A stretch of DNA of 64,000 bases from Paenibacillus albidus (GCF_014644435.1 NZ_BMKR01000014.1:62001-126000); one strand, 5' to 3'. Shown: positions 17,428-28,000, numbered from the stretch's first letter. Made by a program: numbers and translations. The notes: generated by a model from the letters alone, not told the origin.

Positions 17428-17850
17428 ATGCTGGATATTAATCAAATTCAAGAAATCATCCCCCATCGGCCTCCATTTCTGCTGGTGGACAAAATTACCG
17501 AAATTGAAATGGGCAAACGGGCTGTTGGCATCAAGAATGTTACAGTGAATGAACCTTTCTTTACAGGGCATTTCCCGGGGTTCCCGGTCATGCCGGGCGT
17601 ATTGATTACAGAAGCGCTTGCCCAGGTTGGAGCAGTAGCCATTCTGGGTGTTGAAGCCAACCGCGGGAAGATCGGCTTCTTGGCCGGATTGGACGGATTC
17701 CGATTCCGTGGCCAAGTCGTGCCTGGAGACACGCTGGTGCTGGAAGTGGAGATTACCCGCCTCAAGGGCAGCATCGGAAAAGGACAGGCTACGGCCAAGG
17801 TTGAAGGCAAGGTGGTTGCTTCCGGAGAAATAATGTTTGCGCTTAGTTAA
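17428..17850 (+). CDS. fabZ: 3-hydroxyacyl-[acyl-carrier-protein] dehydratase FabZ
   Basis: Dehydrates 3-hydroxyacyl-ACP in each cycle of fatty-acid elongation. Hot-dog fold with PHRPPFLLVDKI (residues 12-23), catalytic His48 in GHFPGFPVMPG and Glu62 in LITEALAQ. The upstream in-frame GTG at 17365 is discarded because the ATG at 17428 has the AAAGGAG ribosome site and gives the normal MLDINQIQEIIPHRPP start (140 residues). Conserved neighbour of the flhO-flhP block, as in Bacillus (ywpB). Confidence 0.96.
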   Translation: MLDINQIQEIIPHRPPFLLVDKITEIEMGKRAVGIKNVTVNEPFFTGHFPGFPVMPGVLITEALAQVGAVAILGVEANRGKIGFLAGLDGFRFRGQVVPGDTLVLEVEITRLKGSIGKGQATAKVEGKVVASGEIMFALS

Positions 17851-17889
17851 CACACAAATAAATCATAGATGGAGAAGGAGAGATTTCAT

Positions 17890-19608
17890 ATGACTCAATT
17901 AAGCCCAAAAGCCGCAGGAACGTTAGCAGTTTGGCTGCAGGACCCTTCTGTTGATGAGAATACAAAGGCTGAGCTGCTTGCTTTGGAGAATGATCCGCAG
18001 GAACTGGAGGAACGTTTCTACAGAGATCTGGAATTTGGTACAGGCGGTTTGCGCGGCGTCATTGGTGCGGGAAGCAACCGGATCAACCGTTACACCGTGG
18101 GCAGAGCTACGCAGGGATTTGCCAAATATATTCTGGAGCAGCATTCCGGCGAAGGCAGACCCTCGGTCGTTATCGCCCATGATTCCCGCCGTTTCTCACC
18201 GGAGTTCACGCTGGAGGCTGCACTTGTACTGGCCGGTAATGGAATTGAGACGCATTTGTTTCCTTCTCTCCGCTCCACTCCCCAGCTGTCCTTCAGTGTC
18301 CGCCATTTGAAGGCAACGGGTGGAGTAGTGATTACTGCCAGCCACAACCCGCCTGAATATAACGGTTATAAAGTCTATAATGCACAAGGCGGTCAGCTCG
18401 TACCGGATGAGGCGGAGAAGGTAATCTCCTACATACTCCAGGTCGACTCTTTTGATGCAGTCAAACGCCTGTCTCAGGAAGAGGCAGAGCAGCAGGGTCT
18501 GCTGCATTGGCTGGGCGAAGAGGCTGATGAGGCATTCACGGATACTGTAGCTGCAGTCAGTGTAGCACGTGAAGAGATTAAGGCTTCGCTTGGCCGTGAT
18601 TTCAAAATTGTATATACGCCTCTGCACGGTACAGGGAACCAACCGGTCCGCCGGGTGCTGGAGAAGATAGGATTCAGCCAAGTCTTTGTAGTTCCTGAGC
18701 AAGAGCAGCCGGATTCTGAATTCTCCACGGTGAAGTCACCCAATCCGGAGGAACGTGAAGCTTTTACCCTTGCTATCAAGCTGGGTGAGGAGCTGAATGC
18801 GGATTTGCTGATCGGCACCGATCCCGATGCTGACCGGATGGGGGCTGTAGTCCGCGACAATGAAGGCAAATTTGTGGTCCTGTCCGGCAACCAATCCGGT
18901 GCGCTGATGATCCATTACTATTTAAGCCGTCTGCAGGAGCAAGGAAAGCTGCCAAGCAACGGTGCGGTCGTAAAAACCATTGTAACGAGTGAGATGGGGG
19001 CAGCTGTTGCCGCTCATTATGGAGCGGCCGTATTTAATACGCTGACCGGATTCAAATATATTGGGGAGAAAATGACCCAGTTTGAGCAGTCGGGCGATTA
19101 TACGTTCCTGTTCGGCTATGAAGAAAGCTATGGTTACCTGGCTGGCAATTATGCCCGTGACAAGGATGCTGTTCTGGCTGCCATGCTGATTGCTGAAGCG
19201 GGGGCTTATTATAAGGCGCAAGGCAAAACATTATATGATGTACTGCAGGAGCTTTACGAGCAATTCGGCTATTTCCTGGAGAGTCTGGAATCCCGCACCC
19301 TCAAAGGAAAAGACGGTGTTGCGCAAATTCAGGGAATCATGAATGACTGGCGCAGCAACCCTCCGCAGGAGATTGTGGGTTCAGCCGTCACCGAGGTGCT
19401 GGATTATTCACTGGGTCTGAGTGGATTGCCCAAGGAGAATGTATTGAAGTATTTGCTGGCTGACGGATCGTGGTTCTGCTTGCGTCCTTCCGGGACTGAG
19501 CCGAAGATTAAGGTGTATTTTGCGGTGCGCGGCGAATCGCTGGAGAATGCACGTGACAAAGTAGCTGCGCTCTCGCAGCAAGTTATGGCCCGTGTAGACG
19601 GCAACTAA
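17890..19608 (+). CDS. pgcA: Phosphoglucomutase / phosphomannomutase (PgcA type)
   Basis: Alpha-D-phosphohexomutase interconverting glucose 1- and 6-phosphate for UDP-glucose and glycolipid synthesis. The phosphoserine loop TASHNPPEYNGYK has its Ser near residue 151. The metal loop GTDPDADRMG, the sugar loops GFKYIGEK and GYEESYGY, and the phosphate-binding RPSGTEPKIKVY are all intact. The ATG at 17869 lies upstream of the AAGGAGAG ribosome site; the ATG at 17890 follows it correctly and is chosen (572 residues). Monocistronic by its flanking terminator. Confidence 0.93.
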   Translation: MTQLSPKAAGTLAVWLQDPSVDENTKAELLALENDPQELEERFYRDLEFGTGGLRGVIGAGSNRINRYTVGRATQGFAKYILEQHSGEGRPSVVIAHDSRRFSPEFTLEAALVLAGNGIETHLFPSLRSTPQLSFSVRHLKATGGVVITASHNPPEYNGYKVYNAQGGQLVPDEAEKVISYILQVDSFDAVKRLSQEEAEQQGLLHWLGEEADEAFTDTVAAVSVAREEIKASLGRDFKIVYTPLHGTGNQPVRRVLEKIGFSQVFVVPEQEQPDSEFSTVKSPNPEEREAFTLAIKLGEELNADLLIGTDPDADRMGAVVRDNEGKFVVLSGNQSGALMIHYYLSRLQEQGKLPSNGAVVKTIVTSEMGAAVAAHYGAAVFNTLTGFKYIGEKMTQFEQSGDYTFLFGYEESYGYLAGNYARDKDAVLAAMLIAEAGAYYKAQGKTLYDVLQELYEQFGYFLESLESRTLKGKDGVAQIQGIMNDWRSNPPQEIVGSAVTEVLDYSLGLSGLPKENVLKYLLADGSWFCLRPSGTEPKIKVYFAVRGESLENARDKVAALSQQVMARVDGN

Positions 19609-19635
19609 TTTAAGAGCATAAGTGTTCTTTCCTTA

Positions 19636-19672
19636 AACGAAAGTCCGGTGATGCCGGACTATCGTTATTTTT
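19636..19672 (+). terminator. Rho-independent terminator of pgcA
   Basis: AACGA...GTCCGG pairs with CCGGAC...TCGTT around a short TGATG loop (interior bulge AA/TA), followed by ATTTTT. Confidence 0.85.
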
Positions 19673-19711
19673 GCGGAAGAAGGCTTTGAAGTGAAAGAGG
19701 AGGCACAGGTT

Positions 19712-21748
19712 GTGCAGCAAAAATGGCAGCGTTGGAACACTTCATCCCGAAAATGGCTATGGATTATAGTCGTAGTGGGCCTCATTGCGGCCCTGCCGGT
19801 GGTTTATGACCGCTTGCAGACGGAGAAGACATCCAAAACAGTAGAAATTGTATTTGATTATCGCGACTTGGTGGATGCCGCGAGTTATCGCGTAAATCCA
19901 CAGGCTTACATCTCTGAGCAACTGGACCGTTTGCAGGAAGCCGGTGTGCAGAGTATGGCCATTTATGAGAATACGCTCGAGGATTACCGCAAGGCACGCC
20001 GGTTGATGATCTGGGGAGCGGCGGATGCTGCCAATCTTACAAATACGGTTATTCCGGCAGATGAGAACTTTACCTATGTGCTTTTCACGAATGCGGAGAA
20101 CCATGCCGCCTTGGCTCCTATTATCAGTGAAGCTTTTGGCAACCTTGGGATCAGTACGAGGGATTGGAGCTTTCGGGGGCAGCAAGGTCTGATTATTGAG
20201 ACTCCTCTGGAAGACGCTACCCTTAAGCCTTTGCAGCCAGATCCGATTACGCTTCAAATGCTGCATGATAAAGGGTTCCATATCGTGCCCCGTCTGGTCG
20301 ATTCACTTCCGTACAATGAGGAGGCTGTGAAAAGGCTCCTGGACCGTTATGAAGAGCTCGGCGTCAAACGGATTCTTTTTGAAGGGGAGACTGTCAAGGG
20401 TTTCAACGATAACGAAGAGATGGAGAGCTTGTCCGCCTTTGCGGGCCTGCTTAAAGTACGCGGGATTGGAATTGCCGCAATAGAGAATATTAAAAAACAG
20501 CAGAAGGGCTTCAATACGCTTGCTTACCTGCTGGATTACAATGTAACACGGCTGTACTCTCTGAGCGAAGGGGATTCCTCTCTAAAGCCTGAGAAAATTA
20601 CCGACAAATTCGCACTTGCCACAAAAGACCGCAATATTCGGATGCTGTACCTGAATACAGCTCCTGCACGTGATACCAAGAAGGCGCAAATTACGGACAC
20701 ATTGGACAATCTGGTGACTACTCTAAGTGAGCCTGGCGGTGCGGTGGAGAGGATTAAAGAGAATGGCTTTACCTTGGGACAAGCTACTGCGTCTGAGGTT
20801 GCAGAATCATCTTTCCAGCGTTACTTCAAGTTAATTGCCGTAATCGGTGCATTAGCTCTGGTAGCTTTGATGATCTCTTACTTCATACCATGGCTGACAC
20901 TCCCGTCTTTTGGATTGGGGCTGCTTGGTGGGGCGGGGCTGATTGTATTAAAGCCTGCATTGTTTGAACAAGCGCTTGCCTTAGCCGTATCGATTAGCGC
21001 CCCTACGGTAGCCATGGTATTGGCGATTCGCAAAATCAATGAAATGGGACCCCCGCTGCGCGGTACTGCACAGACGCATCCCTTGATGAGCGTACAGCGC
21101 AGGCTTACGCATAGTCTTGTACTCTATTTTAGAACTGCGCTGATCTCCCTGAGCGCTGTTCCATTTATGATTGCTCTGCTGAACAATATTACGTATGCTC
21201 TTGTATTGGACCAGTTCAGAGGCGTAAGTCTGCTTCATATGGCGCCTATTGGGCTTACAGCTCTGTATGTGTTGCTCTACCGCGGAGATTTTGTCTTTAA
21301 TAAGACCGGCAAGCTCCTGCGCACACCGATTACTTTTGCAATGGTTATTGCTGCAGGGATAGTCGGAATTGTGGGGATGTATTACATGAGCCGGACAGGC
21401 AATGCTGGTACAGCCACTTCGCTGGAGCTTACGGTGCGGACTTTCCTTGAGAATACATTTGGTGTTCGGCCCCGCTACAAGGAGTTTTTGTTTGCCCATC
21501 CGCTCTTTTTACTTGGTGCGTTCATGGCGTTTAGATACCGGAGTGCAGCCTTTATCCTGATTATCGGGGTGATAGGACAACTGTCGATGGTGGATACCTT
21601 CGCACATATTCATTCCCCGGTTCTGATCTCGCTGGTGCGTGGCATTCTCGGTCTGGGACTGGGTCTGATTCTTGGGCTTTTGGCCATCTTTGTTTGGCAA
21701 ATTGCAGAAGGGTGTTGGAAACGATGGTCGCCACTCCTCAGACGATAA
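19712..21748 (+). CDS. DUF5693 family polytopic membrane protein
   Basis: Function unknown; I recognise the DUF5693 type. One N-terminal membrane helix (about residues 13-31) is followed by a soluble part of roughly 340 residues that looks alpha/beta, with LVDSLPYNEEAVKRLLDRYEEL and a TIM-barrel-like rhythm, then about eight hydrophobic segments from about residue 375 to the end. Of two GTG codons, 19712 is preferred because GAGGAGG lies 8 bases before it (678 residues). The last 25 bases overlap the start of csaB. Such genes neighbour csaB in related genomes, which suggests a role in export or modification of cell-surface polymers. That role is an inference. Confidence 0.75.
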   Translation: MQQKWQRWNTSSRKWLWIIVVVGLIAALPVVYDRLQTEKTSKTVEIVFDYRDLVDAASYRVNPQAYISEQLDRLQEAGVQSMAIYENTLEDYRKARRLMIWGAADAANLTNTVIPADENFTYVLFTNAENHAALAPIISEAFGNLGISTRDWSFRGQQGLIIETPLEDATLKPLQPDPITLQMLHDKGFHIVPRLVDSLPYNEEAVKRLLDRYEELGVKRILFEGETVKGFNDNEEMESLSAFAGLLKVRGIGIAAIENIKKQQKGFNTLAYLLDYNVTRLYSLSEGDSSLKPEKITDKFALATKDRNIRMLYLNTAPARDTKKAQITDTLDNLVTTLSEPGGAVERIKENGFTLGQATASEVAESSFQRYFKLIAVIGALALVALMISYFIPWLTLPSFGLGLLGGAGLIVLKPALFEQALALAVSISAPTVAMVLAIRKINEMGPPLRGTAQTHPLMSVQRRLTHSLVLYFRTALISLSAVPFMIALLNNITYALVLDQFRGVSLLHMAPIGLTALYVLLYRGDFVFNKTGKLLRTPITFAMVIAAGIVGIVGMYYMSRTGNAGTATSLELTVRTFLENTFGVRPRYKEFLFAHPLFLLGAFMAFRYRSAAFILIIGVIGQLSMVDTFAHIHSPVLISLVRGILGLGLGLILGLLAIFVWQIAEGCWKRWSPLLRR

Positions 21749-22884
21749 TCATCTCCGGATACTACGGGTTCCGCAACAGCGGAGATGAAGCGGTGCTGCA
21801 ATCCATTCTGATTGCCCTGCGGGAGCATGCCGGGGTTGCAGGGCTGGCGCTTGAACCTGTAGTATTATCCATTGATCCGGAATGGACGACAGCAACCTAT
21901 GGGGTTAAGGCTGTACACCGGATGAAGCTGGGCGAGGTGCGGAAGGCCATTGCTCAGAGCGCAGGCCTGATTAGCGGCGGAGGCAGTCTGCTCCAGGATG
22001 TGACCAGCGGCAAGACCATTCCTTACTATTTAGGGATTCTCAAGCTCGCCCAATGGCTGGGCAAGCCGACCTTTATTTATGCCCAAGGCATTGGCCCGGT
22101 GAACCGTAAGTTTTTTCACCCAATGATTAAATCGATTTTCCGCAAATGTGCTTATATCTCAGTTAGGGATGAGCAATCACGCCAGTTACTGCAAGCTATG
22201 GGTTTACAGGGCGAGGGCATAGAAGTTGTGCCTGATCCGGTAATGGGCTTGACCTTGGCCGGAACTTCCGGCTTGGCTGATACCGGGACAGGCAGCGCTC
22301 AGGCAGCCGGCAGACTTCAGAAAGATGAAGGACAGTTTACCATCGGGATTTCGGTTAGGTACTGGGAATCCAGCCGCCGGGAACTGGATGCAATCGCCGA
22401 TGGACTGCTCCAGGCCTGTGCAGCAGAATCGCTACATCTGCGGTTTTTACCGTTTCACCATCCCTCTGATAATGAAGCTTCACGATATGTTATAGAACGT
22501 CTGGAAGGGAAAGCTGCACAGGGAACCACAATCAGCTTATGTGAAGATGCCCTTCATCCACAACAGATGCTGCAGGAAGTAGCGGATTGCGATGTGCTGA
22601 TCGGTATGCGTCTTCACAGCCTGATTTATGCCGCAGGCAGAAGAGTGCCGCTGCTCGGTGTCTCCTACGATCCCAAAATCGACCACTTTCTGGCACGGCT
22701 TCATTGCCGTCCCATTGGTGCGACTGCAACACTTAAGGGCAGTGAAGTAACCACTGAAGTACTGCATCTGTTGCGCGAAGGACAAGCTTGGAGAAATGAA
22801 AGAGAGCCGTATATCTCCGCCCTTGTTGAAGAGGCAGGAGCTCCGGCAAGGCATATTGTTGAATATTTACGCCACAAAGGGTGA
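21724..22884 (+). CDS. csaB: Polysaccharide pyruvyl transferase CsaB
   Basis: Adds a pyruvyl ketal from PEP to a ManNAc residue of the secondary cell-wall polymer, creating the ligand for SLH domains. Family marks are SGYYGFRNSGDEAVL near the N-terminus, SGGGSLLQDVTS (about 86-97), YAQGIGPVNR, and GMRLHSLIYAAG with its conserved Arg/His. The ATG at 21724 is chosen, giving 386 residues; TTG 21715 or GTG 21712 are alternatives closer to AGAAGGG. It overlaps the DUF5693 gene and is followed 6 bases later by tagA. Three SLH proteins downstream make its role here clear. Confidence 0.93.
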   Translation: MVATPQTIIISGYYGFRNSGDEAVLQSILIALREHAGVAGLALEPVVLSIDPEWTTATYGVKAVHRMKLGEVRKAIAQSAGLISGGGSLLQDVTSGKTIPYYLGILKLAQWLGKPTFIYAQGIGPVNRKFFHPMIKSIFRKCAYISVRDEQSRQLLQAMGLQGEGIEVVPDPVMGLTLAGTSGLADTGTGSAQAAGRLQKDEGQFTIGISVRYWESSRRELDAIADGLLQACAAESLHLRFLPFHHPSDNEASRYVIERLEGKAAQGTTISLCEDALHPQQMLQEVADCDVLIGMRLHSLIYAAGRRVPLLGVSYDPKIDHFLARLHCRPIGATATLKGSEVTTEVLHLLREGQAWRNEREPYISALVEEAGAPARHIVEYLRHKG

Positions 22885-22890
22885 TTAAAA

Positions 22891-23667
22891 GTGAAAGCAG
22901 ACAGTAAGATTCCGACAATTCCGATCTTTGGGATAAGAGTATCCAAAATTGATATGGCAGCGACAGTGGATTATCTGACAGAGGCTGTTGTGACAAGGGA
23001 ACCTCATCAGGTTATCACTGCCAATCCCATTATGGTTATGGCGGCTCTGAATGATCCGGCCTACATGAACATCATGAAATCGGCAGAGCTGGTTGTTCCG
23101 GACGGCACCGGGGTTGTATGGGCGGCCAAATATTGCAATGAGCCTGTTGTTGAGCGTGTTGCAGGATTTGACCTGTTACATGAATTGCTTCGCCAGGGAG
23201 AAAGATATCAATGGAGGATATATCTTCTGGGTTCTACGCCAGAGGTGATTCAAGAAACGGCGAAGAGGTTACAATTGCAATATCCGGGGGTGACCATCGC
23301 CGGCTATCGTGACGGGTTCTTCGGTCCGGAAGCCGATGAAGAAGTCATTCGCGAGATTGTTTCCAAACAGCCAGACCTGCTGTTTGTGGCCCGGGGAGCG
23401 GACAGCCAGGAGCCGTGGATCGGCAAATATAAGACGCGGCTTGGGATTCCGGTTATGATGGGGGTCGGCGGAAGTTTTGATATTATCTCCGGCAAAAGCC
23501 GCCGTGCGCCCAAAGCCTTCCAAAAATTGAGGCTGGAATGGATGTACCGCCTCCTTAAGGAACCTACACGCTACAAAAGAATGCTTGCGCTGCCGAAATT
23601 CGTATTAAAAGTGGTGCGTGAGAAAGATAATGTAACAAAAGTTGAACAAAATGCGGGAATTCACTGA
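22891..23667 (+). CDS. tagA: WecG/TagA/CpsF family glycosyltransferase (ManNAc transferase)
   Basis: Transfers ManNAc from UDP-ManNAc to GlcNAc-PP-undecaprenol, forming the disaccharide linkage unit of wall polymers. Family landmarks: TANPIMVMAALNDPAY (about 43-58), AELVVPDGTGVVWAAK with the catalytic-region Asp, YLLGSTPEVI, GYRDGFFG, and GGSFDIISGKSRRAPKAFQ followed by LEWMYRLLKEPTRYKRM. Start GTG behind AAAGGGTGATT. 258 residues. Only 6 bases after csaB, so part of the same transcript; mnaA at 471 makes its donor. Confidence 0.92.
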   Translation: MKADSKIPTIPIFGIRVSKIDMAATVDYLTEAVVTREPHQVITANPIMVMAALNDPAYMNIMKSAELVVPDGTGVVWAAKYCNEPVVERVAGFDLLHELLRQGERYQWRIYLLGSTPEVIQETAKRLQLQYPGVTIAGYRDGFFGPEADEEVIREIVSKQPDLLFVARGADSQEPWIGKYKTRLGIPVMMGVGGSFDIISGKSRRAPKAFQKLRLEWMYRLLKEPTRYKRMLALPKFVLKVVREKDNVTKVEQNAGIH

Positions 23668-23697
23668 AAAAATGCGGGGAACAGCCTAAATAAGGAA

Positions 23698-23727
23698 TTG
23701 GAATTTGTTTTTGGAACAGCGTATAAT
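23698..23727 (+). promoter_or_regulatory. SigA-type promoter of tagO
   Basis: TTGGAA (23698-23703), 18-base spacer, consensus TATAAT (23722-23727), 35 bases before the tagO start. Confidence 0.65.
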
Positions 23728-23762
23728 TCAATGCGGTAGAGAAATGGAGGGCGACTTTTCAA

Positions 23763-24887
23763 ATGTTAATTATATACATCGCCGGATTTATTGTATGCAT
23801 GGGACTTGCGCTGTGCCTTACGCCTTTGGTGAAGAAATTCGCCATTAAGATCGGAGCCACAGATGTGCCGAATGCCCGCAAAGTGCATACGACGATTATG
23901 CCCCGCCTTGGCGGACTGGGAATCTTTCTGGCGTTTGTGTTAGGCCTGCTTGCCGTATTGCCGATCATTCCTTATGACTTTACACCGCGGGAGATCAACT
24001 TCATCAGAGCGCTGCTCAGTGGCGGTGGCCTGATCGTTCTGCTTGGTGGGCTGGATGACCGCTTTGAACTGTCAGCAAAAGTGAAGCTGTTGGGTCAAAT
24101 TGCCGCAGCCTGTATCGTGGTTTTTGGATTTGATATTACTGTTGATTTTGTGAATATTCCATTTAATAATACGTATTCCTCGCTCGAGAGCTGGATTGCA
24201 GTTCCGCTTACGATCTTCTGGATTGTAGGGGTTACGAATGCCGTGAATCTGATCGACGGTCTGGACGGGCTGGCGGCTGGAGTTTCAGGGATTGCAATTG
24301 CGACTATAGCGGCGATGGCTTTCCTGATGGGCAATGTTATGGTTGCTCTGCTGTGCCTGCTGCTTCTGGGCAGCATTGTGGGTTTTCTGTTCTTTAACTT
24401 CCATCCGGCCAAAATCTTTATGGGTGATGCGGGTTCGCTTTTCCTGGGTTTTTGCTTGGCCATGCTTGCGCTGCTTGGCTTCAAACAGATTGCGGTCGTA
24501 TCGTTTATCACACCGTTGTTAATTATCGGCGTGCCCTTATCGGACACCTTCTTCGCCATTGTGCGGCGCAAGCTGCAGAAGAAGCCGATTTTTGCACCGG
24601 ATAAGGGACATTTACATCACTGCCTAAGAGAACTTGGTTTCAGCCACCGTCAGACTGTGCTTATCATTTATGGGATTGCTACATTTTTTGGGATCCTGGC
24701 TGTTATTCAATCTTCTGCCGCGCTGTTTGAAGCGAACTGGGTCACCTTCGTGGTCATCTGCGTTATGCTCTTTTTCCTGCAGATCGGCGCTGAGGTCACT
24801 GGCCTGATTGGCAAAACCAAACGCCCGTTGATTAACTTCTTCTTAAGACTGCGTATGAAGGCCAATCCGGAGCGGGGTTCTAAATAA
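23763..24887 (+). CDS. tagO: UDP-GlcNAc:undecaprenyl-phosphate GlcNAc-1-phosphate transferase
   Basis: Integral membrane enzyme of the MraY/WecA/TagO family. It starts wall polymers by loading GlcNAc-1-P on undecaprenyl phosphate. About ten membrane helices alternate with conserved cytoplasmic loops: LGGLDDRFELSAKVK (Asp-Asp), NAVNLIDGLDGLAAG, FMGDAGSLFLGF and the HLHHCLRELG histidine motif. 374 residues, ATG behind AATGGAGGGCG. Own promoter and terminator. With tagA it makes the lipid-linked GlcNAc-ManNAc unit on which teichoic acid or secondary cell-wall polymer can be built. Confidence 0.93.
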   Translation: MLIIYIAGFIVCMGLALCLTPLVKKFAIKIGATDVPNARKVHTTIMPRLGGLGIFLAFVLGLLAVLPIIPYDFTPREINFIRALLSGGGLIVLLGGLDDRFELSAKVKLLGQIAAACIVVFGFDITVDFVNIPFNNTYSSLESWIAVPLTIFWIVGVTNAVNLIDGLDGLAAGVSGIAIATIAAMAFLMGNVMVALLCLLLLGSIVGFLFFNFHPAKIFMGDAGSLFLGFCLAMLALLGFKQIAVVSFITPLLIIGVPLSDTFFAIVRRKLQKKPIFAPDKGHLHHCLRELGFSHRQTVLIIYGIATFFGILAVIQSSAALFEANWVTFVVICVMLFFLQIGAEVTGLIGKTKRPLINFFLRLRMKANPERGSK

Positions 24888-24940
24888 TAACCGTAATATT
24901 AAATTGAGGTATCATTCTTGTAATATATTCCTGAACTAAC

Positions 24941-24970
24941 AAAACTCATCCGATTTCGGATGAGTTTTTT
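24941..24970 (+). terminator. Rho-independent terminator of tagO
   Basis: Twelve-base-pair stem AAAACTCATCCG/CGGATGAGTTTT with an ATTT loop, running into a T-run. Confidence 0.94.
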
Positions 24971-24980
24971 GCTGTTTTCC

Positions 24981-25008
24981 TAAAAATTTGCTATGTATTG
25001 GCCGATAA
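24981..25008 (+). promoter_or_regulatory. SigD-type promoter before an SLH-protein gene
   Basis: TAAA (24981-24984), 16-base spacer, GCCGATAA (25001-25008): full -35 match and 7/8 at -10. It has the same two elements and spacing as the flgM promoter at 52518. Start point near 25015, ribosome site at 25044. Confidence 0.6.
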
Positions 25009-25059
25009 AGAGAAAAGTGAAGGTTTACGAGAACCTATAATCAAAGGAGAGATACAAAC

Positions 25060-28000
25060 ATGCATCGCTTTAAGAGACCTATCGTATGGCTGCTGCTGGC
25101 GGCCCTGCTCGTTTCCATGTTCCCAGGCAGGTTTTCCCCTACTGCGGAAGCTGCTGGCGCAGTCTCCACCACTTATTTCAGTCCGGATGATCTCACATTG
25201 CGGAGCACGGTTGCTTTGAGTCAGGACAGTAACGCTGCTCCAGACATGATTAGTCGGGAAAGCGTATATAAGACAAGTAATCAGTCCATTAATATTACAG
25301 GTACCTACTCTCAGGTAACAGCTTCAACTATGAAAGTTACTGTGGAGCAGCTGACTAAGGATACCACTACCAACAAGTGGAAAACAGATCCTACACGTAT
25401 TACTACAGGTACTGTCACTACGGATGCCAATAGCCCGGACAACCGCTTCACAACAAGCGGAGTCGTTCTATACACCGGATTCAACAAAATCACCTTCTCC
25501 GGGATGCAGGGGAACTTGCAGCGTTCTGAATCTTTTTATGTACTATATGATAAAGTTCCCTTCGTGACCTCCCTGCAGGTGCTGGGTGGCCCGGCTGCAT
25601 TGAATCTGAATGAAGGCACACAAGTGGTAGTGCCTGTAAATTCGATTACTATTCAAGGTAAAGTGGCGAACGCTACCAAGGTTAGTGTTTCGGTCAACGA
25701 TGGTTCGGTTCTGCAGACTTCATTACTGGAGGATGGAACATTTTTTACACCGGCTCTAACAATCACTCCCGGCCTTAGTAAAATTAAAATCGTCGTCCAA
25801 AATGCTTCCGATTCCATTAACATTGAGCGGTCCATTTACTTTTTTGATAAAGACCAGCCCTTCGCGGAAATGAACCTGGTTCATGCTGGCGTAAACTATA
25901 ACATCCTGAACAACATTCCTACATTAACTGCAGCTGCAACAACAGCCAGTTTCTCCGGGCAGATTCTGGTGCCTTATAATTCCGGTGTTTTTAAGGATAC
26001 TGCCAAGCTAACGATCAATAAGGGAACTACCGGTGCAGTTCCGGTTACCGGATTAACCACGACCGAAGAAATGATTATTCCGGGTCCCGATGGTGTAACG
26101 CCAGCCTACAAACTGGTGAAATTCTCAACAAGTGCAGACCTGGCAATTACTACAGGCACCAATGACTTCACTCTGGCCGTAGATTATGGAACCTACAGCA
26201 CCTCCAAGGTTTATTCCTATAAGTATCTGCAAGGTGAAACAGTAATCACGGATATGTTCTATCTGCCGGGGTATACCGGGGGAGCTACAACGAATATCTC
26301 CAAGCTGCCTTTGAGCGGGCAACAGATGGAAGCCGATAACTTCTACATTATGTTGAAGACCAATACACCACCGGCTGATCCTGCAAAGCTGGTTGCGAAC
26401 TACCTGCCTTTGAGCAACAAGCCACTGGCTATAGCACCTAAGGGTTCAGGGTCAGGCACCAACGAATACATTTATCAAATTACCGGTTTTTCGAATGGAC
26501 AACAAAAGGTGCAGTTTAAATTTGACGGTTCGCAATCCTTTTTTAATGCCGACATTTCCTATGTATCCAAGAATTATATCTATGTAAGCAATATTCAGGA
26601 TGGTCAGACCTATGAATTTGATTCCAGCAGCACCAAAAGCCTGACATTCTCGGGTGAATATATCGGCTTTGAGAATATCAGCAGTTCGCAAGTGCAAATT
26701 AACGGTACCGATAGTAATTCAATACCGAATGCACCATTTGTATTTAATATTACCAAAGCAGTGCCTACATTTAGTTTCACTTTAGCCATCACTCAAGAGG
26801 GCCCCTTAGTCTATGGTGAGAACAAGATTGTATTTACGGGTATCTCGATGGATAGCGCAGGGAACAAACGGACAATTACCAAAGAACTCAAAATTTATAT
26901 TGTAGATACGAATGTATCCAACCTGAGTCAATTCCATCCCGCTTTGGGGGCTGGACGTACACCTTTTGCCACAAACTCTCTATCTAATGAAGGGGAACGC
27001 AACAAAATTCTGGCTTTGCCATCCGAGTTCACCTTCAAAGATGAGAAGTATACAACGAATCAAGAGCAGTATGACCTGGTGCTGCGCGGAGGTGGAGCCT
27101 CCACTCTGAATTTGTACCAAGGCTCCGAACTGATATTTAGTTCAGCAGGCAAAACGGGGTTACTGTCCGATGATGCATCGACGGATATCTTGGTTGGACC
27201 GGTACAAGACACCGCCAACAGCCTAAAGTATTATGACTATATTGGTACAGGCAAGGACTTCCTCCTGCGGATCCGTGATTTTAAATTTGACGCTCCGGGC
27301 AGTCATGTGTATACGCTGGAACTGATCAACAAAACAGGAGCAAGAACAACACAACGGCTGGAAGTTGTACGTGAAGTCTCACCTTTCCGTGTATTATCTC
27401 CAATTGCTACTGTAGGCGACCAAATTGTAGTCAATAAGAACTTTGTCCGTTTTGATATCGAAGCGGAAGGTGCAACCAAAGTCATGATCGACAAATTTGA
27501 AGCACAGCCGCGTACGGATCTGCCGAACCGCTTCACTTACGATTATGTGGGCTTAAAGCCGGACAAAGCAACAACGATCAAGATTCAAGTCGTACGTGCA
27601 AATGCCACGCTTAACGATACTGTAACTGTCTACTATGCCAGTGCAGTTCAGACAGATACACAGTACATGGCTGAGAAAGTGGCGAACAAATATACTGTCT
27701 TTAACAAAGGCCTTCAACTGGTATTTCCAAAAGGAACGGTAATGAAGGGCTTTACGAGCTCAGGAGCGGCCAAATTCTATCCGGAAACTAAGCTGCTGTT
27801 CGGCATCGCAGATCCGGTGGACGGGGTAGTGGAGCGCGTGAACGATTACGGAAATATTATCAATGTGAGTGCTGCGGATTCCAGAACGCCGGAAGGCAAA
27901 AGTCCACTGGTCATTCCGCAAGAACTGGTTCTGCGGTTTACTTCAACAGCATCCACCAATAACTTCTCGCGTGTTTCGGATATTTTCTGGATTAATGGGG

